Source: Comamonadaceae bacterium CG2_30_57_122
GTDB lineage: Bacteria > Pseudomonadota > Gammaproteobacteria > Burkholderiales > Burkholderiaceae_C
Reading direction: 5' to 3'
Assembly (NCBI GenBank): GCA_001871515.1
Contig: MNXW01000288.1
Coordinates: 1-47,031, forward strand
Length of the DNA: 47,031 nt
Both the position numbers and the translations under genes were made by a program. Under the pieces are notes generated by a model. That model saw nothing but the letters and a program-made list of their open reading frames with translations. It did no database searches and was not told the origin of the DNA. Position 1 is the first letter of the stretch. The number at the start of each line of letters is the position of its first letter. Positions 44,167 through 47,031 of this stretch are shown here, one piece after another.

Positions 44167-44206
44167 GCCTCTAGCCCTTATAAATACTGGGTAAACAGCT
44201 ATGCTA
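44167..44206 (-). repeat. Dispersed repeat, copy G (after the DUF4143 remnant)
   Basis: GCCTCTAGCCCTTATAAATA followed by CTGGGTAAACAGCTATGCTA matches the reverse-orientation consensus well. It starts directly after the TAA of the DUF4143 remnant and ends ten bases before the end of fliT. Confidence 0.8.
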
Positions 44207-44216
44207 AATATAGCAT

Positions 44217-44516
44217 TTAATGCAAATACTGGTGCGGGCTTTCCAGGTTTTGTTCACAGTGCATGAGCCAGGGCTCGGCCAGGTAGCGGATTTGTGCGTC
44301 GTTGTTGAGAATGCGCTGCATGATGCGGGTTTTTTCGGCGCGTTGCTCGGGCTGCAAGTGCTCTTGTGCCGCACGTTCACGCAATTGCTCTATGAGTACT
44401 GCGCAAGTGCCTTCAAAGTGCACCACCTGCTCCCAGTCTTCCAACTTGGCGGCGTCAAGCATTTTGGCGCTGCTGTCTTCGATGGCTTTGTAATAGTCGA
44501 TAAGGATTTGTGACAT
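44217..44516 (-). CDS. fliT: Flagellar chaperone FliT
   Basis: A 99-residue helical protein in the position of FliT, the export chaperone for the filament cap FliD. The sequence ILIDYYKAIEDSSAKMLDAAKLEDWEQVVHFEGTCAVLIEQLR fits the first two FliT helices. The family is weakly conserved, so gene order fliD-fliS-fliT supports the call. The ATG lies 15 bases after the fliS stop. Confidence 0.85.
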   Translation of the reverse strand: MSQILIDYYKAIEDSSAKMLDAAKLEDWEQVVHFEGTCAVLIEQLRERAAQEHLQPEQRAEKTRIMQRILNNDAQIRYLAEPWLMHCEQNLESPHQYLH

Positions 44517-44531
44517 GACGGGCTCCTGCGA

Positions 44532-44951
44532 TTACATCAAACGGTTGGCCGCATCCTGGTCGCCACCAATTTGCTTCCAGGCCTGAGCAATTGGCTCAAT
44601 CACCCTGATAACATCAGCCAGAGCCACATCATCGTTGTGCAAATTGGCATGCGTCAGGCGCAGCACGCAGTAGCCGTACAGGCCGTTCAGGTTCTGCGCC
44701 AAGTCACCACCTTGCGCCAAATTCAAGCCAGGCTTGAGCCCCTCGTCAATGATGCGAACGGCCTTGGTAATTTGTCTGCCTTTTGTCGCAACATCACCGC
44801 GCCCCATCGCCGCACGCGCTGAACCAACGGCTTGCAAAAAACCCTCAAGCATCAAATTCACCAACTGATGAGGACTGGCTTCACTGACAGCTGTCTCAAC
44901 ACTGACCCGTTGGTAAGCTGAGGCTGATCGTTGACTGACTGAAGTAAACAT
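44532..44951 (-). CDS. fliS: Flagellin export chaperone FliS
   Basis: A 139-residue helical chaperone that keeps flagellin from polymerising before export. It has AYQRVSVETAVSEASPHQLVNLMLEGFLQAV, KGRQITKAVRIIDEGLKPGLN and the typical LNGLYGYCVLRLTHANLHND. The start at 44951 (MFTSVSQRSASAYQRV) is the family norm, with GGAA upstream; ATG 44963 or TTG 45002 would add residues. A sigma-28-like -10 element lies upstream. Confidence 0.93.
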   Translation of the reverse strand: MFTSVSQRSASAYQRVSVETAVSEASPHQLVNLMLEGFLQAVGSARAAMGRGDVATKGRQITKAVRIIDEGLKPGLNLAQGGDLAQNLNGLYGYCVLRLTHANLHNDDVALADVIRVIEPIAQAWKQIGGDQDAANRLM

Positions 44952-44980
44952 GGTGTGTTCCATTTTGTTTGTTACTTTAG

Positions 44981-45007
44981 TTATCGGTATTTCATTGTCC
45001 AAATCAA
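44981..45007 (-). promoter_or_regulatory. Possible sigma-28 (FliA) promoter for fliST
   Basis: Reading the minus strand, ACCGATAA (44981-44988) agrees with the FliA -10 consensus GCCGATAA at seven of eight positions. The -35 region eleven bases upstream (TTGATTTG) is a weak match to TAAAGTTT. Late flagellar genes are commonly under FliA, which supports it. Confidence 0.35.
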
Positions 45008-45036
45008 GCGCATTTTCGAAAGCAAAAGAGCATCAT

Positions 45037-46485
45037 TTATGCTGTAGATTTATTCCAGGCTGCCACCTGCTGGGTCACGTATGCATTGAGCGCGTTTAAC
45101 TGCGCCATCTGCGCATCCAGAGCGGTGTACTGCTTGCGCAGGCGGGTTTCAAACAAGGCGGCACGGTCATTCACTTTGGCCTGCTCCTTGGTGTTTCTGT
45201 CCAGCGTACCCTGGAGAGCCGATGCCTTGGACGCAATGGCCCCACTAGTCGCCAAGACACCTTTGCCCAAAGCTTTGAATTTCAGAGCAAAACCATCAGT
45301 CATCGAATCGTTGTTGTTATTGGTAAAAAGCTGCTGCAAAGACGTGCCATTGTTGGCAGCCACGCTCAATTTATCAGTATTGATCGTCAAAGACCCATCC
45401 AACTGTTGTTGCAAACCAATATCTGACAAACGTTGTGACGTTGCACCCAGACTGGAAGACCCCAGCATATTACGCAAAATATTTTGCAAACCCACCACCG
45501 ACGAATCCCCTTGAAACAAACCCGCTGTTTTTGTAGCTGCCACGTATTTGGTCAGGTCTGACAACGATTTATTCAACGTGTTGTAAGCCGTCACGAAGTC
45601 ATTCACGTTTTTCACGGCCGGCGTCACGTCTTCGCTAATTTTCATGGTGAGTGGCGACAAAACCTCACTGCCACCCCCATAACCTGTGGTCGTTGTGGCG
45701 AGCAACTTGATCGTCACGCCAGGAATATTGTCGGTAAGCGTGTTCGTCGCTGAAGTAACAGCAAGACCATTGATACGCACCTTGGCATCTTGCCCGTACT
45801 GCACCGGAATGCCCACCGCAGCCAAACCCACTCCAGGTTTATTTTGTGGGTCAAAAACCAAACCCGCCAGCGCCACATCGGCAGACTGCAGCCGAAAGCC
45901 AGCCGCTGCACCTGTATCGCTGGATTGCACCAACAAGCGCTCATTCGTGCCATCGTTGAACACGGTGGCCACAACGCCCGCCTTGGCACCATTGATCTTG
46001 GCTGCAATGGCAGAAAGCGTATCGGTCGCTTCAATGCTCACGTCAACACTGGCAGCCGCGCCCGCCGTAAACGATGCCCCCCCTGCACTCCAGGTACCCA
46101 ACTGAAGCGTTAACGTGCCGACGCCGGGCATGGTGCCCGGTGGCAACGCGGCCGTTGAGCCGGATTGGAGCTTCGCCAGTTGGTCAACATCCAGGGTGAA
46201 TGACGTGGCGTTGGCCGTTGGAGCCGCAGTGATGGTCGCCACACTTGAATTTGACGATGCCGCAGTACGGGAGCCCCAGGAGCCAGGAACAGAGATTCGC
46301 GTCGCAACGTCCGTCAGCGCAGAAAACTGGGCCTGAATCTCGCCAAACGCCGAAATTTGCGCTTGCACATTGGTAGCTTTGAGCGCGAGCGTCTTCAGCG
46401 GCGTCTTCTCCAGCGCAACCAACTGCGACACAATGGAATTGACATCAAGCCCACTACCAATACCTGCTGATGAAATACTAGGCAT
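45037..46485 (-). CDS. fliD: Flagellar filament cap protein FliD
   Basis: A 482-residue secreted protein that caps the filament and folds flagellin in place. The N-terminus ISSAGIGSGLDVNSIVSQLVALEKTPL and the C-terminal coiled part (FETRLRKQYTALDAQMAQLNALNAYVTQQVAAWN) are typical; the central domain is Ala/Thr-rich. A strong AGGAGG ribosome binding site precedes the ATG. It lies after flagellin, separated by a terminator. Confidence 0.96.
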   Translation of the reverse strand: MPSISSAGIGSGLDVNSIVSQLVALEKTPLKTLALKATNVQAQISAFGEIQAQFSALTDVATRISVPGSWGSRTAASSNSSVATITAAPTANATSFTLDVDQLAKLQSGSTAALPPGTMPGVGTLTLQLGTWSAGGASFTAGAAASVDVSIEATDTLSAIAAKINGAKAGVVATVFNDGTNERLLVQSSDTGAAAGFRLQSADVALAGLVFDPQNKPGVGLAAVGIPVQYGQDAKVRINGLAVTSATNTLTDNIPGVTIKLLATTTTGYGGGSEVLSPLTMKISEDVTPAVKNVNDFVTAYNTLNKSLSDLTKYVAATKTAGLFQGDSSVVGLQNILRNMLGSSSLGATSQRLSDIGLQQQLDGSLTINTDKLSVAANNGTSLQQLFTNNNNDSMTDGFALKFKALGKGVLATSGAIASKASALQGTLDRNTKEQAKVNDRAALFETRLRKQYTALDAQMAQLNALNAYVTQQVAAWNKSTA

Positions 46486-46573
46486 GCAAACCTCCTAAGT
46501 TAACCTCGAAGTTTTATTATGTGACGTTCACCCTAGATCTAAAAGATGAAAAGGAGGTGTATTCACAAAAACC

Positions 46574-46607
46574 AAAGCGACGAAAGACCGAAGTCCATCG
46601 TCGCTTT
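46574..46607 (-). terminator. Terminator after flagellin
   Basis: AAAGCGACGA (46574-46583) and TCGTCGCTTT (46598-46607) form a perfect 10-bp stem. On the minus strand the stem is followed by GGTTTTTG, so it ends the flagellin transcript before fliD. Confidence 0.8.
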
Positions 46608-46657
46608 GTTCCAGAGCTAGCCGCCCGAGGGCTTCCTCTCAGCGATTGCCAAGCCTC

Positions 46658-47031
46658 TTAACGCAGCAGCGCCAGCACACCTTGCGGCAACTGGTTGGCC
46701 TGAGCCACCATGGCGGTACCGGCTTGTTGCAGCACTTGAGCGCGTGACAGATTGGCAGTTTCTGCCGCAAAGTCAGCATCCTGAATCCGGCTACGTGACG
46801 CAGACAGATTTTCGGAAGTGGTTTGCAAGCTGGCCACCACAGAAGTGAAGCGGTTTTGCACAGCACCCAGCGCGGCCCGTGACGCGTTGACCGTGGACAA
46901 AGCACCGTCAATCGCAGATAGCGCGTTGGTGGCATTGGTGGCGGTAAGCACATTGATGGACGAAATCGCGGTGGTCGTCAAAGTGGTGGTGGGGGAAATC
47001 GTGCCAGCGGTAAGACCTGCATTGGCTGGCG
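46658..47031 (-). CDS. fliC: Flagellin, C-terminal part (cut by the window edge)
   Basis: About 124 codons of flagellin, the filament subunit, are visible; the frame stays open to the right edge (PANAGLTAG... continuing before [16 protein letters not shown]). The conserved D0/D1 C-terminal helices are complete: [56 protein letters not shown] and the ending [14 protein letters not shown]. It stops with TAA at 46658-46660 and is followed by a strong terminator. The N-terminal half and the promoter lie outside the window. Confidence 0.97.
   Translation of the reverse strand, partial: PANAGLTAGTISPTTTLTTTAISSINVLTATNATNALSAIDGALSTVNASRAALGAVQNRFTSVVASLQTTSENLSASRSRIQDADFAAETANLSRAQVLQQAGTAMVAQANQLPQGVLALLR

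Overview
The window looks like a chromosomal segment of a betaproteobacterium in the Burkholderiales, most likely Comamonadaceae and close to Rhodoferax. This rests on gene content (AcoR/AcoD-type locus, TRAP uptake, xseB-ispA-dxs, che block, fli blocks), moderately high GC, and a dispersed 'GGGCTAGAGG' repeat that I associate from memory with Rhodoferax/Polaromonas/Acidovorax genomes. No rRNA, tRNA, CRISPR array, insertion sequence or prophage was seen.

Left part (1-8.6 kb): the end of an AzlD-like membrane protein; a sigma-54 activator (AcoR type) divergent from an aldehyde dehydrogenase plus DUF779 operon; then a tungstate transporter operon in the order tupB-tupC-tupA, followed by the tail of a dead modA, and divergent from a ModE-type regulator with a ligand-binding domain. 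A 27-bp sequence is repeated almost exactly in the aldehyde dehydrogenase promoter region and at the start of the ModE-type regulator, which suggests that metal oxyanions control both loci.

Middle (8.6-24.3 kb): a TRAP transporter (small and large permease on +, binding protein convergent on -) around a two-way terminator; the isoprenoid operon xseB-ispA-dxs on -; a gene-free stretch with two large inverted-repeat structures; a Rieske oxygenase; a DMT permease; a sulfurtransferase; a secreted-type dienelactone hydrolase divergent from a branched-chain 2-oxoacid dehydrogenase operon (E1 alpha, E1 beta, E2, no E3), with a strong palindrome between them.

Right part (24.3-47 kb): a leftward chemotaxis operon (cheZ-like, cheY, cheA, cheW, cheR, cheD, cheB); a receiver-containing sensor kinase with its LuxR-type regulator; then leftward flagellar genes fliL-M-N-O-P-Q-R, fliF-G-H-I-J-K, fliD-S-T and the end of flagellin, with fliE alone on +. 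A DUF4143 pseudogene sits between fliE and fliT.

The most unusual signal is a family of at least seven ~40-60 bp repeats. Four lie between genes. Three lie inside genes, all in the same reading frame (giving [PA]-L-A-L), and contribute to the TupA signal peptide, the SseA interdomain region and the E2 linker. The repeat appears to act as raw material for protein segments that tolerate change.
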